From: Pseudoscleropodium purum
Lineage: Eukaryota; Streptophyta; Bryopsida; Hypnales; Brachytheciaceae
Length of the DNA stretch: 64,000 nt
Direction: 5' to 3'
Assembly: GCA_963969395.1 (NCBI GenBank)
Contig: OZ017797.1
Location: 7,068,001 to 7,132,000, forward strand
Numbering within the stretch: the first letter of the stretch is position 1; the number at the start of each line of letters is the position of its first letter. Made by a program: the position numbers and the translations under genes. The notes under the pieces are model-generated. The model worked only from the letters and a program-made list of their open reading frames with translations, searched no databases and had not been told where the DNA came from. Shown here piece by piece: positions 25,535 to 38,139 of the stretch.

Positions 25535-26650
25535 TAGTGGATAGTGGATAGTAATAAACCATATACAAGCCTAATAGAAGGGTAGTTAATGAATAATTTT
25601 TGTACAAGTGGCATGAAGACACTGAACAAAAATCATTTCCAACTATATTCTCTTGCTTTGCTATTGTTCTCTTAGTGTCTGTTTGGGGTTTTCTATCATA
25701 GTGCTCTATGAAGTAATGTGTTACAAAGTGAGGCTTTTACAATTCTTTGGACTTTAAATCCTTATCTTAGCTTGTGTGTCAATTGTCTCTTTATCCATTT
25801 TTGTTGCATTATTGTCCTCTTGTCCACTTGCAATGAACCTTGAGTTTGTTTCTTTGTCTCAACTCTATTTGTTTCAAATCCCTTCCTTTGCTTTGGTTGT
25901 CCTAATGGCCGCTGGGGGTTTTTTAATGGCACAATACAAGAATATATTAAAGAGGTGAGGCTTTTACAACTTACTCTTTATGAATGATATCAAGGAAATC
26001 CTAGGGTTAGACTCTTACATAGAATAGAGGAGCCCAACAAGCAAGGAGAAAATCATTGGCCAATTCATTTCTAGGTGAGAAGCCACTTCAATCCTCTGAT
26101 TTATGATGGTAGTGTATTACTTTAGGTATTAATCGAGATCCTTTGTTAATGTGGACTCTTTAGTGAATGTAATACAACTATTGTAGTCATATTGATCTAC
26201 CTCTTGATGCTTTGTTTATTAGGGTAGGAGGTGAGTACTAAACAATTTTTGATTTGAAAGGGCCTCAGAAACAAAACTGTAAGCTAGATTCTTATTGTAC
26301 TAATACACTTTCCATACACATATTGTCCATGCCTTGCTATCTTTAAGAGTTGAGTAGAAGAAGGTGTTCATTGCATCCAAAATTCCTATGACTCACATGC
26401 ATTTGTTTTCACTTGATGTTGTAGTTCAATTTCCTTTTAGACTTACATTTTTATGTAATTTCTTCGATCCTCTTGAACTTGAGAGGATCAATAAAATTCA
26501 CTCTTCTAAGTCATCTTTGACTTAAAAAATGTCTTTGAGTTTTGCTATGTAGCTAAACTTGACAACTCTTGTGGATTTACACACTACCATCTGCACAAGA
26601 CGGATGGAGAGACTTAGTTGATCCTGAGGACTCCAAATCCCGGGTAGGTA
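25535..26650 (+). repeat. Composite repeat copy in the spacer of inverted repeat 2
   Basis: 25535-25640 is a direct copy of the arm-B inner end (26740-26850). 25650-25970 contains one and a half of the ~245-bp units, and 25975-26650 is a third copy of the sequence that flanks the B3 gene. At 26650 it switches into the 'ACAAAATAAAACTCTATG' segment typical of the inverted-repeat arms. Confidence 0.7.
26600..26650 (+). pseudogene. Fragment of B3-gene exon 1
   Basis: Bases following CATCTGCACAAGA match 9325-9378 of the B3 gene: 'GGAGAGAC', then 'CTGAGGAC', then CCAAATCCCGGG. The start codon position has ACG instead of ATG, a premature TAG follows after a few codons, and the copy ends within exon 1. 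It cannot encode a protein and shows that exon sequence travelled with the repeated 5' flank. Confidence 0.8.
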
Positions 26651-28069
26651 TTTTTAACTTTATTATCTACAAAATAAAACTCTATGTAACTTTTACATTA
26701 TTGTCATTGAATATTATATCTATTTGACTTTGAAAATGTCTTTTGAGTTGATAGAGGATAGTGGATAGTAATAAACCACATACAAGCCTAATAGTAGAGT
26801 AGTCAATGAATAATTTTTGTATAAGTGGCATGAAGCCATTGAACAAAAATCATTTCCAACTCCCTACATTGAAACACTCAATCTCGAAATTTCTTCACGC
26901 AACAAACTCTAAATTACACTAAAAAATTCAAGTCCTCATTTTTATTATTTCATGTAAAACTTTTATATTCAATCCTAAACCCTAATCTCTTAAACATTTT
27001 ATTCTTTAATCTCATGTTTCCTTCTCTTTCTTTAGTTCCTTCATGGTGCTAAAATTCTTTTTAATGAATTAATTTGAATTCTCTCTTTGAAATGAATTAT
27101 TCTAAATTCATTTTTTGAAATCATTCTCTAAATTAAACTAAATTGAATTTATCCTATAAAATGAATTAATTTGAATTCACTCTTTTAATCGAATTAGTCA
27201 AAATGAATTGTACAAAAATTTAATTAAATCCTTCAATAAATTTTGATTATGTTATTTCTCTATAAGTAGTTATATTTTTTGAGAGTCAATGATAATGTAT
27301 AATTCATAAATCAATAAAATCAATAAATTTGAATATTTGATTTATAAATACCATGTTTATATGAAGAAATATAAATAAAGTCATATTGTCACCACCACAT
27401 ACATATGTTATACTACCAAATCACATTGTTGACTTTTCAAAAGGAATTACTGTTTTTTTTTCAATTCACACAATTGGTGCAATTTCAATGATATTTTTTT
27501 ATATTGCACGGCAAAAGAAGGTGGTCTTAGGTTTTTTTGACCCCATTCCACAACTGTTATTTTTTCACTTTGGGTAGGGGGGTTGAAGAAATGGGTTACT
27601 TGACAATTCTCAAGAGACACTTTGGCATTCAATGGTTATATTGTTTTTGTATCAATATCAATTTGAAAAATCCAATAAATAAATATCTTTTTAGAATATA
27701 ATTTTAGTTGCTTAGTTTGACATTGAAATTTAAAAAATTGGTAATTTTTGTCATATTTATCAAAATGATGTGAAACAAAGGTACTCATATAAATTAGGGT
27801 GATTGACATTCATTCTAAGAAAATTTATTGAAAAAATTCCAAATAAAAAAGTCAATAGAGCCTCCCCAAGCTCTCTAAATACCCAATTTGGGCTCTTTAA
27901 TCCTTTAGGGATTAAAACAAAATACAATTTTTTAGCAAAACATTTGATTTTGTATTAGACTAAAGCGCTTATGAATATCAAGAATCACTGCAAATGTAAC
28001 AATACCACAAAAATTCAAAAGTGCATGCCTTGCATAGATTGTAGGGATAGTCGGGATACTAGGGTCCTC

Positions 28070-28830
28070 TTGTCAAAATTGTCAAACTTCTCCTTCCCCA
28101 TTACATCCTTGTTTTCTTATCTCAACCATCTATTTGTTCATTCATGTTGCATTATTGTCCCTTTCTCCATTTGTGTTGTATATTTATTCCCATGTTATAG
28201 CATATTGCAACAGCTATTTTCAATTGCTTTGAATTCTTTGCTTAACTTTAAATCCTTTGCTTTGTAATTGCTGTCATAGTGCTTGCTTAAGGTATCCTAC
28301 TAGAGTAGTGTAGTAATATGTTACAAGGTGTAGAGTGAGTTCTTTGTGCATTGCATCCTTGACTCGGCCTAGTTTCAACCTTTTCTTTATTCATTCAAGT
28401 TTGTAATAGTGTCCTCTTGTCTCAACTTGATGTCAATTCCATTTGTGTAGGATCCTTCACTTTGCTTTGAATTCATTGCATCCTTCTCTTTGCTTCACAT
28501 CACTTGCTTTCCTAGTGTTGTTTGAGTGTCCACTTGGGGTTTTCTATTGGAGTGCTTATTGTAGTAGTGTGTTACAAGGTGAGGCTTCTAGTACAACCCT
28601 TTGAGCTTGAAACCCTAATCCTGGTCTAAGTCTCAACCCTCTTCTAATCTATTCTTTTTTCATTATTGTCTCCTTTTCATCTGCGGTGTATCTTAAGTTT
28701 GTCTCTTTGTCTCAACTCTATTTGTTTCATATCTCTTGTTTTGCTTTTGCTATCCTAATGGCCACTTGGAATTTTCTAATGGCACAACGCACAAGTACAT
28801 TAAAAAGGTGAGGCTTCTACAACTCCTTGT
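28070..28830 (+). repeat. Tandem ~245-bp triple block, arm B copy
   Basis: Three units ending near 28340, 28590 and 28825, each with the 'TTACAAGGTG' or 'GTGAGGCTTCTA' junction, matching 3940-4735 and the reverse complement of 21715-22500. Confidence 0.75.
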
Positions 28831-29138
28831 AAATGAAACAAGGAAAATCTAGGGTTAAACTGCTTCACTTAGTAAGAGAGCGCCAACAAGCAAGTAGGGA
28901 ATCATTGGTCCATTTTTTCCCTGGTGAGAAGCGACTCCTATCTTCTTACAATGGTAATTTGTTATTTTAGGATTTAATCAAGATCCTTTGTAATTGTAAA
29001 CTCTATAGTAGATATAATATAGCTATTGTGGTCTCATTGATGCACCTATTTATGATTTGTTTATTAGGGTAGGATGCAAATACTAAACTAAATCTAAATT
29101 TGAAGGAGTAGAAGCATTACTACTAGTTGTACAATTGT

Positions 29139-29201
29139 CACTATAAGAAACATGCATTTTATGTGACGAGCCTAATTTTTTTAAACAAATTTCAAGTGAT
29201 G
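29139..29201 (+). mobile_element. Truncated CACTA-type MITE in arm B
   Basis: Begins CACTATAAGAAACATG and follows the first ~60 bases of the arm-A element end (ATGTGACGAGCC, then GTGATG). It then joins directly to sequence that in arm A lies about 0.67 kb beyond the element. Its outer flank, TACTAGTTGTACAATTGT, is the same as in arm A, so both arms carried the insertion and arm B later lost the rest. Confidence 0.75.
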
Positions 29202-30656
29202 TTGTGACTAGTATCCTAAAGATGATACACTCTACAACATGTCTTTGCTACATTATGACATAAATTCATAAAAATAAATAAAAATAACATAGAATTACCG
29301 GTATAAATACAAAGGCAAACATTTGTAAGTCAAAAAATGGTAAAAAACCCATGTCCACATCCTAGTAAAATTGTGGTATACACCTCTAACATTTGATTGT
29401 TTGAACATGATAACATTGTAATTCATACTTAAAAGCACTTTTGGTTGAGCAAAAACAACATCGACAATAACAAAACATTAGGCATGTATTATTAAATTTA
29501 GTATAAAATGTATGAGGAATATATTATACATTTGATAAAAAGTTATAGTCCTACAACCCCTACCATATCTTGAGTTTTTCAAACTCATAATTTAGTTCTA
29601 CATTTCAATCCACCATGATCATCAAATGCCAATCAAATCAAATTCACAATGTGAATTTACAAACATATTCCTTTCCTTTATAGTTTCCAAAAATGAAATT
29701 TACATTCCACACCAATGACTTCTTTTATTAGTGTATGTAATACTAATACATCACAATATCTTGAATTAGTGAGGTTTAGAATATCTTTGATTGAAGGATA
29801 AAAACAAAGTTGTCAACATTTCTAGTGAGCATGACAATTTTAAAAAAATGAATCATTGAATTCTTGATTTTGATATAATTTTTGTTTTGGGCAATAAAAG
29901 TAGTTTTTTGTAGGTTATAATGTTATGTTCTAAATGTCATAGTAAGAGTCTTTGACATTTGTTTGTGTATTTTGCATAAATATTATAGAAAATTTATTAA
30001 TTTCTACAAATAATTATGTTTAGTGGTCTATATTTATTTTTGAGCCAAGGAGACAAATCTAGTGATCTATCTAACTTTTTGAGTTTTTCTTGATTTATCT
30101 ATCAAATTATATACTCCTTTGATAAATTTGTCTTGATTGTAGAATAATACTCTAGAAATTATTGACATAAGTGCCTAAAATGTATTTATCAAAATATGTT
30201 CTAAGATTTTCTTTAAGTTGTCTTTAAACTATCATAAATTCATCTTTCAATCTACAATAACGGCTTAAAAGTTTCCATCTTTAATGTTCTTTTTTAGCTT
30301 TTCTTTTAAATTCTTTTACTTTAGCTAGATTTTTAAATCATTCTCAATATTACTTCAATTGAATAGTATCATTGCACTACCTTAATTTGCAAGGACAATG
30401 AAGTAGGTGTAAGTATGTTAAATAAGCTTTGGAAAGGTATTTTCAATTCATAAATAGATTGATGTTATTGAATTGATTAGATCTAATTTTATATGTGAAA
30501 ATTATCTACAAATCATAGATACATTGATAAAAACATTTACTTCCAAAATGAATGAAATCCAATTCTATAAGATTAATTTTTATTACAAGAAGATTATCTT
30601 TGACTTGAAGATAGTTTTATTGAAGTCTAGATTATTTAATTACTTACAAAATAAAT
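29200..30656 (-). repeat. Near-identical tract of inverted repeat 2 (arm B)
   Basis: Partner of 19140-20600 at about 99% identity by eye. Just past 30656 the arms diverge (CCCTATATATTTTTG versus CTCTACATATTGTTG). Confidence 0.85.
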
Positions 30657-31059
30657 TGCCCTATATATTTTTGAATGGGCCTAAATCATCTTGAAGTCAA
30701 TATAAATATCCTTGTATCCAAGATGATTACCTTTGGATTGAAGAAAACTATGATTTGACTATTGGATTCAACTTACCATCAATTAGAAGATAAATATTTT
30801 TAATGACACTATTTTTTATGACCATGAGTAACAATTATCATACACTCAATTAAACTTATCTTTTACTCAAAGATACTAATATCACTATTTCAACTATGAA
30901 TGAAAATTATAATCATTGGTAATATTTATCCACCAAAAAATAATCATCCACTAGAAACTTTCATTTAGTAGGTTGGACTTATCTTTGAGTCAAAGATATG
31001 TACCTTTGGTGTCACTATTCCAACGGAAGTCAATATTATAATCCTTTGGAACACATGTG

Positions 31060-31400
31060 GACAAGGGCAAATTAATGCAATAAGAATAGATAAGGAGACA
31101 ATAAGATACGAGCTGAGACAAGGATTTAACGTCCCAAATTTGTAGAATCCTCACCTTTTAACACACTCCTACACTAAGCATTCCAATAGAAAACCCCAAC
31201 CAAATACTAAGACATCAATAGCGAAGCAACAAATTCAAAGCAAAGCAATTTCCATTTGTTGTGGTGAGTTAAGGTTTTGTGCGACAAAGATGTCAGAGTG
31301 GTGAGAGTTTGAAAGAGGCAAGAGTGAGGTGTGAGGATTTCAAAGATGTTAGGCTTTGCAATGAAGTGAGGAGTGGGAGGTGCAAAGCTTCTATTGAGTG
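31060..31400 (+). repeat. Chimeric repeat fragment at the end of arm B
   Basis: 31130-31210 resembles the reverse complement of part of a ~245-bp unit, and 31240-31390 matches 8230-8260 plus 8395-8470 (blocks GTGTGAGGATTTCAAAG and GAGTGGGAGG), the outer end of inverted repeat 1. The pieces are joined without clear boundaries, suggesting repeated rearrangement. Confidence 0.55.
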
Positions 31401-31714
31401 CATTGTAAAAAGTATTTAGTAAAAATAGGAGCTCAAGGCACTTGAGGGGTGGTGAAATTTGGAGACTCTATATTGATAATTATGAAAAATACTAGCTAAA
31501 CTACTTGTAATGTAGAAAATCTTGATAGTCCACCATATACACAACAAGTGAATTAATCCAAGTGGCAACATACAAAACTATAAAATATTATATGCATTTA
31601 TTGAGATGATCAAATTTTTTTGAGACACATATGTATCATTAAAAGTATACTTCCAACTACATATTTTTTTTTATGCATGTGAGGCTACCTAAAAGCTTCT
31701 ATATGCCCATTCAA

Positions 31715-32651
31715 TTAACCCTTAAAGGACCAAACTACAAGACAACAATTTTAGGCAACTTACTACGAATGAAATTTTTAATTTTTTTCTTTAAAAGTCT
31801 AACACAACATGTGCCCAAGGAGTGGCTTTAAGGCCCAACATATTCTATAACTTTTGAATCCATGGTGAAAAAGTTGTTGTATAATATGTACTTTTCATTG
31901 CTCAATGGGCAACCAAAAAGAATTTCTTTAAAAATCACTTTTTTAAGAAATTGAGATTTGAAATTGTTTTTCTAAATTTATATGTATTTGTAAAGCTTTG
32001 AATAATTCCATTTTGATCAATGAGTCAAAAGTTTTTGGGAGTTTAGTTTGCAAGGATTTGCAGGTCGTTATTGAATCTCTATTCTAAGTCAAACTTCAAA
32101 GTCTTTTATTTAATTCATTTTTCAATATTAAAATAAAATTATAGGATGTTGAGTGTTTATTACAACATTACAATCATTGGAAATCAAAATTGTTCAATTC
32201 TATGAATAAATTATTAACAATTTTGTATTTAGAATCATTTTCTATTTCTTCCTACTCACTATTTGTTTCCTATATAATATTCAATTTCAAATGATATAAA
32301 AATTTTCAAGGATTTAGCTAACTTGACTTGAAAAATGAATTCAAAGAAAAATGACCATATTGGACATTTTTGCATACCAATGTGACCTTAAAAAGTGCAA
32401 TTACTTAGTTTTTTGTAGGGTCAAAAAAAAGATTTTTGTCACTTCAAATGCTAATATCTTGCAATCTACATTGTAAATTGTTTTGAATTATTTTGCACAT
32501 CTCGGAAAACAAAAATAATACAAGATTTAATGGTTACCTAGGTCTAAATTTTTTTGTTCTAAAATTTTGGTACTTTTACAAGAAATGGCTATTTTGGAGC
32601 AATTTTGGAGCAATTTTGGTGAAAACATAGTCAAAATCATTTAGGGGTTAA
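31715..32651 (+). mobile_element. ~0.94-kb non-autonomous element, copy 2, most complete
   Basis: Starts TTAACCCTTAAAGG and ends CATTTAGGGGTTAA, giving an imperfect ~14-bp terminal inverted repeat. The interior matches copy 1 (6279-7178) in order and orientation: CACAACATGTGCCCAAGGAG near 31804, 'GATTTTTGTCACTTCAAA' near 32432, and GGTGAAAACATAGTC near 32617. No target duplication longer than TTAA is evident. No open reading frame of note, so it would depend on a transposase from elsewhere. Superfamily unassigned. Confidence 0.7.
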
Positions 32652-35210
32652 AGTGGAATGGTCTAAAGACTCTGTGTGTGAGTTCTCAATGGTGTTCTCT
32701 TTAACAATGTAACAAATACTTTATAATAATGGTGAATGTATTTTTCAAGTGCAACTTTGTAAAGCTCCCTAACTCCAAGTTTATTTATTCAAATCAAGTT
32801 CATCTTGTCCCATTTGATTTATATTTCTCATATGCATATTAAATTTCATAGTTCCAACCATATTCATCATTATTCAATTTTATTATATTCAACTTCTTGA
32901 TTTTTCCTATTACAACGAATTTATGGTTGCATGGTTTCTAAAGGATTAACTTGTTATCACCACATTTATATCCAATTGTGATTGTGCAACTTTTATAGCT
33001 CTGAAGAAAGTTGAGTGGAAAAACAAATGTAGATTTAGTCATTTTAGTCAAATATAATATGGCTTGCAAAGAATCTTGAAATAGAATGATCTTTAATTTT
33101 CATAAGGTTTCTTTTCTTTCCATTGGCCTAAATGATTTGATTCATAATCTTGTAAGAAAATTATTGAAAGCACCAAGTGACTCTAATGGTTTCATTGCTA
33201 AAAAAAACAAAAAAACTTATATTTCTAATATAGATGGATGAATTTCATCCATTTTGTGTAGCTCCTATGATAAACTCTTGAAAACATTTGTATTCCATCT
33301 AGTGAATGCTAGCTCTTACAATCCTTTAATGATTGAACATTTTTTTATTTGTGCACATTATTGTATTTTTTGTATGTATATATTTATTATTCTATTTTCA
33401 TCAACTTGGTCAAACAAAAAGTTTTTTTTGGTAGGGGAAATTCCAAAATTGCTTTAGAAGAATGAGGATTTATTAAGATGAAGCAATCTTTCAAAGCACT
33501 ATGTTCACTATCCAAAATATGGACATTAGAGTGTTGAATTAAGGATTTAAAAAAATTAATAGGGAGAATTCCTATTATAAAATAATGTCCTTTTGCATTC
33601 TCCAAGACTACAAAACTCACATTTATATTATCCAATCAAACAATGCAATGGACCAATTCATTGTCATTGTAACCACCCAATTTCAAAATTTGAGATGTAG
33701 AGACATCATCTACCTTAATGAGTCAATCAAAGTACAATTTTCTAAGCATTTTCAAATTTCATTGACTTTGGAAAACTTATGATTTAGGATTTGGGCTAAT
33801 CATTGAGTTTATGATGTGACTTTCAATTTTGTACCTTTGATGTACATAAAGTAGTTTTTATAGAATTGGAAAAAAGAAGAGTGGCTAGTGCCTTTTATTC
33901 ATATGTAGTCCCCTCAAACATTAATTCTATTAAGATGTTGAAGCTAAAAATTGGTTGATGGATGATTTTAATCAAAGATTAATGTAGAAATAAAGAATGC
34001 ACCTATTTGTCCAAAAATTGCATCATTTTTGGCAAAATACAATAGTGATAGTATTGTCCTCTCAAGTTTAACCCTTGAATGTTTGGAGGAATCAAAAATA
34101 TCCCTTGAATGATTGAAATTTGAGCTACCAAATGGATTAGAAGCCTTATTCATCCAACTTCTTCATAATTTGAAGGAAAGTATATATGCATTCACAAGGA
34201 ACTTCATAAACATGTCCTTGGGGAATCACATGTAAATCAAAGTGTTGAATAGGTGAAAAAAACATTGGCCAAGATGATAGAGGGCCTTAGATAGAGTTTC
34301 AAAAATCATATAATTTTTTGACTAGGGCAAACTGATTTTTGGAATGTAAAAATTATTTTTTAAAAGCTCTTTGTCAAGGCCAAATTTCAAAGAATTTGAC
34401 ATGATTTTCTTTGTTGAAGTTAGTAGGGCTATTTTATAGTGTGATCACTCCTAGATGCAAAAAAAAGTGACATCCGTATGTACACATCAACAAAAAGATT
34501 AATGAATAATTCAAGCATATATTCAATAGTTGTCTACTACAACACGTTGCAATCAATTTGATGTACATTTAATATGTCTTGGAGTGATTGTTTTATCTTG
34601 ATTACTATTTTTTTAAATCACCAATCCTTTTATAATGGTGAATAATCAAACTTGCATTAGTTTGAAACAAAGAATACAGGTATTTATCCAAAAATCTCAT
34701 TGTTTTGTATGACTACTTTGGTGATAGAATTATGGCCTTGCATGATAATTAAAAAAGATAGTTTTATACACTTCAAAAAGCCCTTGGAATATAAATAAAT
34801 AAAATATATTCAAGAAGGATACCAAAGATTAGAAGCATTCAAATAACAACTTTTTAAGAAACTAAAGAAATGAAGAATTTTCCTCTTTGTGACAAGTTTT
34901 GCCAAGTACTTTGGTGATAGGGGTCCAAGTTTTTCTAGAGTTAATATATTCAGCTAATTAGAAATTTCCACAAGGTTTTTTGGATTAGTTGCATACTTTG
35001 ACATGAGATTGTGAAAAATTATGCATAGTTGTTATTATATAAAATGGCTTGGTTGTTTGCAATATTGGAGTGGATTTTTAAAATAATATTTTTTAGAAAG
35101 AATATTGAGATTTCAAAACATTGAGATTTTTATTCTTCAAGTTAATAATTTTTTAGTTGATTAAAATTTATTGACAATGATAACGATAGCTAAAGTCCTA
35201 ATGTAGCAAT
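32652..35210. other. AT-rich DNA, no recognised gene
   Basis: Several 60-80 codon frames occur (33254-33457, 33585-33782 and others), but they are Phe/Ile/Lys-rich, lie on both strands, and show no domain. A badly decayed coding element cannot be excluded between 33.2 and 34.4 kb. Confidence 0.4.
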
Positions 35211-35214
35211 GTTA

Positions 35215-35350
35215 CTAACCCTTCTATCTATACAAGGCATGCACTTTTGAATTTTTGTGGTATTATTACACTCGCAATATCCTTCATATTCATAATAGCT
35301 TTTGTCTAATGTAAAATTAAATGTTTTGCTAAAAAATTTTATTTTGTTTT
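35215..35350 (-). repeat. Fragment of the inverted-repeat family
   Basis: The blocks 'CAAGGCATGCACTTTTGAA', TTCATAATAGC and 'TTTTGCTAAAAAATT' match 5800-5925 in the same direction and 3290-3390 in reverse. It is a short isolated piece. Confidence 0.7.
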
Positions 35351-35402
35351 TACCTCTAACAAAATCATTACAAGTTAGTCAATATCAGTCAGTTGTTGGT
35401 TC

Positions 35403-35449
35403 TTTTGAGCTCATTGTCGTTGTGACAAACTATCACAGTGAGCTCAAAA
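35403..35449. other. Strong hairpin: 15-bp stem, 17-nt loop
   Basis: TTTTGAGCTCATTGT at 35403-35417 pairs with ACAGTGAGCTCAAAA at 35435-35449, with one G-T type mismatch. The stem is more GC-rich than its surroundings. It could be the core of a small foldback element; nothing shows that it is transcribed. Confidence 0.6.
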
Positions 35450-35503
35450 CTCCTTTAATTAATTTTTTTTCTTCTTATTTACCCCCTGAAATATTTTAAA
35501 TTA

Positions 35504-35790
35504 AATTTTTTTTTTTTTTTTTTTTTTTTTAATAATTTTTTTTTCAAAACCTCCTCCTCCCCTCCCCTTCTTTGTAATTTTCAAAATCACGTACTCTCAC
35601 AATAAATATGAGATATTTATTTTCCAAGTACGTATCCCAATACGTACATGTAGTTAGTATCTGTATTTATATCCATATCTAGATATTTGTACTCATATTA
35701 GCAAATTTGTATCCGTATCGGAGTGCATATTTGTATTTGTATCCATATTAGAGTTTTATTTGAGATCAACAATTGTAGGGGAGTTTGTAA
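35504..35790 (+). repeat. T-run, pyrimidine block and degenerate GTATCC array, left copy
   Basis: A T tract is followed by a CCTCCTCCCC-type block, 'GTAATTTTCA', then an irregular series of 'GTATC(T/C)' and 'ATATCCATAT' motifs to about 35755. The same order is found in reverse complement at 37800-38045. Confidence 0.6.
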
Positions 35791-35799
35791 TTTCTTTTT

Positions 35800-37790
35800 T
35801 CTAAAAAATTAACGGCTCTCATTTTTTAGGAGGGAGGGGGGTTGTTAATTAATGGCCAAACTTACTGGTTCACTCTTTTTGGTACATTGTCCAAGCTTTT
35901 GCTTTCAGTACATGAATGTCACAATTCTTGGCATTCAAAATTGTGACAATTTTATGAAATTGAAAAAATGGGATTGAATAAATTAAATGGATTGTCTTCT
36001 ATTCTAAGCATCTTGTGTGAGAGGAAGAATCACCAACAAAATATTTAACTAGAAACACCTAGTCTAATAGCCTATGACCACAAAGTTAGAGGTCAAATCT
36101 CATCACTTTGTATGCTTCTATTTAGCAACAATATGATTGTAAAGAAAATATTATTTTCACTTTTTAGAGATGAAATCACATGTCGTTTTAACTTCACAAT
36201 TTTTTAAATTTTTTTTGTGAAAATTTGATATTTTTTGACAAATTTTAAGGAATAACTGACAAAAATCATATAAAACAAAAATTCATCTCAAGAAATCTAA
36301 AAATTTCACCATATGTGTATAGTGAAGAACATTACAACGTAAATACAACTTTTGAGTCATTCTATAATTAAAATTTTATAGACATTGGAAATACACCCAA
36401 AGTTCAAATTGCAATAAAACAATCAATTTTAGGTATTTTTTTTCAGGATTCATATTGTGGTAGAAACAAGAATGACTAAACTTAATTTTTTTAGTTGGAA
36501 TCAAATTTTTTTTAAATTTAAAAAAAATTCAAATCTAGAGCAAAGAGCAACAACTTCTCAATATAAACTAAAATAGCATTTTTTTTTTTTTTTTTAAATT
36601 TTTTGTAACTTCTCATGTACTATATTTTACTAGAAGCTTAGGCATCAAGTGCCTTACATTTAATTGAATTCCAAAAATAAGGTTAGGAAAGATTAAAATT
36701 TAATTTATATGGAGTACTATTTAGGCAATTCTTCAAAATTTTAATATGGTATAGGCATCTACCAATGTTTAGATACTTCATTTAATAATTTAAAAAAAGA
36801 TAAGAGTTTTTTTGTTCATAAAATGTATAGAATATTGAAACAAGATTATTATTAATGCCTTAATGGCTAGCACATGTTCTAAAAGTAGAACATTTTTCTC
36901 AATTGTCTTCAATCAATTGCAACTTCTAAATATTAGGCAAAAGAGGGGGATAATTTCTTTAAAAAATTAGGCAAAAATTGTCAAAATTATTTTCTACCAA
37001 AGCTCTTAGTAAGGTACAATACATGAAGACAAACACTTGCAGAATTGCAAATAAAACTACATGTTCTTCATATCCCACTATGAAAAGTTAACAAGAAAAA
37101 CCTAGATAGAAAGACACTTCTAATTTCTATTCATTTGAACGCCACAAATTGGTGTATGTAGTGTTCAAAGGTTAACCAAAAGACTAGTTATTAAACTTGG
37201 ACTCTCATTAAAGTAAAGGAGCTTATCATAAAACAAAATGATACTAATTTTGCACATTCTACTTTTGAAATGTGCACCATGCCACTAGAATAATTTTGCT
37301 TGTGATGGGTGCTCTCCAATTTTTCTTGTCATAGATAGAGTTAGCTTAACTCTTAAGTGACCAAGGGTGTTTGAATATAGCTCTTGTTTTCTTAACTAGA
37401 TCTTGTATCAAGCATAATTCCTCATTTATGTAGAATAATTTTGATGATTGCCACTGTTGAAATGAAAGAAGACTTATGTAGCTCTCTTACGTAAAGAAGA
37501 TTGTCAAAATCGCACAATTTTTGAGGAAATGCTAGTGTTGACAAGATTGATGAAAGATGTTTGGTTAAATAGGCAATACTTTGGGTATACCTTGCAATGG
37601 GAATGTTGAAATTGGAAAGCTCAAAAGTGCTTCACTATCCTGTCAAGAGATGGCTCCCCCCAAGTTTGCATCAGTTTTCCCCTGCTTTCAAAAAATTTAT
37701 AAGCCATTGATTTTTTTTAAGAAAAAATGCTGATCCTTGAAATTGCCGTTGATTTCTCAAAAAATCACAAGCCATTGATCTTGTGAGATT
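35800..37790. other. AT-rich DNA between the two low-complexity copies
   Basis: No coding sequence recognised. It has homopolymer runs (T run at 36576-36595) but no tandem structure. Confidence 0.45.
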
Positions 37791-37799
37791 TAATCTAAG

Positions 37800-38045
37800 C
37801 CATCCAAATATGAAATATGAAATGGATACCATATACATATATAGTACCAGATACTCATATAGGATGAATATTGAATATAGGTACCGGATACAAATACAAT
37901 ATTGGATATGGATATGGGATAAATATGGATATTAGATACAAATATATTATAAGGTATGGATACAAGAGGAATTATCCCATATTGATTGTCACTATCTTGG
38001 TTTCTGAAAATTACAAGAGGGGGGAAGGGGAAGAGGGGGTTTGCA
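37800..38045 (-). repeat. Degenerate GGATA(T/C) array and purine block, right copy
   Basis: 'GGATATGGATATGGGATA' and similar motifs run from 37820 to 37975, then 'GAAAATTACAAGAGGGGG' and a GGGGAAGAGGGGG block. This is the reverse complement order of 35504-35790, so the two may be the ends of one ~2.5-kb unit or two opposed insertions. The 95-codon minus-strand frame here is translated low-complexity sequence. Confidence 0.6.
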
Positions 38046-38139
38046 AATGAAAATTTTAAAATCTTTAAAAACCCCAAATGAAATCACTTTGGGGTGGGTA
38101 GTGGGTACCTTTCCTCACTATCCACTCAAAAGATAGTTA

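Larger units (their letters stand above)
26700..31050 (-). repeat. Arm B of large inverted repeat 2
   Basis: Reverse complement of 18690-24420, with the same landmarks in reversed order: 'GGCATGAAGCCATTGAAC' near 26827, AATTCA-rich block 27050-27250, 'AGAAGGTGGTCTTAGG' near 27515, CAAAAGTGCATGCCTTGCAT near 28016, the triple block 28070-28830, a shortened MITE at 29139, the near-identical tract 29200-30656, and two to three ~90-bp units ending near 31047. It is shorter by about 0.83 kb next to the MITE. Confidence 0.85.

Noticed and set aside
31715..32651. Calling the family piggyBac because of TTAA-CCC ends
   Set aside because: The related empty sites do not contain TTAA, and no piggyBac transposase is present.
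37790..38077. 95-codon Ile/Tyr/Ser-rich minus-strand frame
   Set aside because: Translation of the degenerate GGATAT array.
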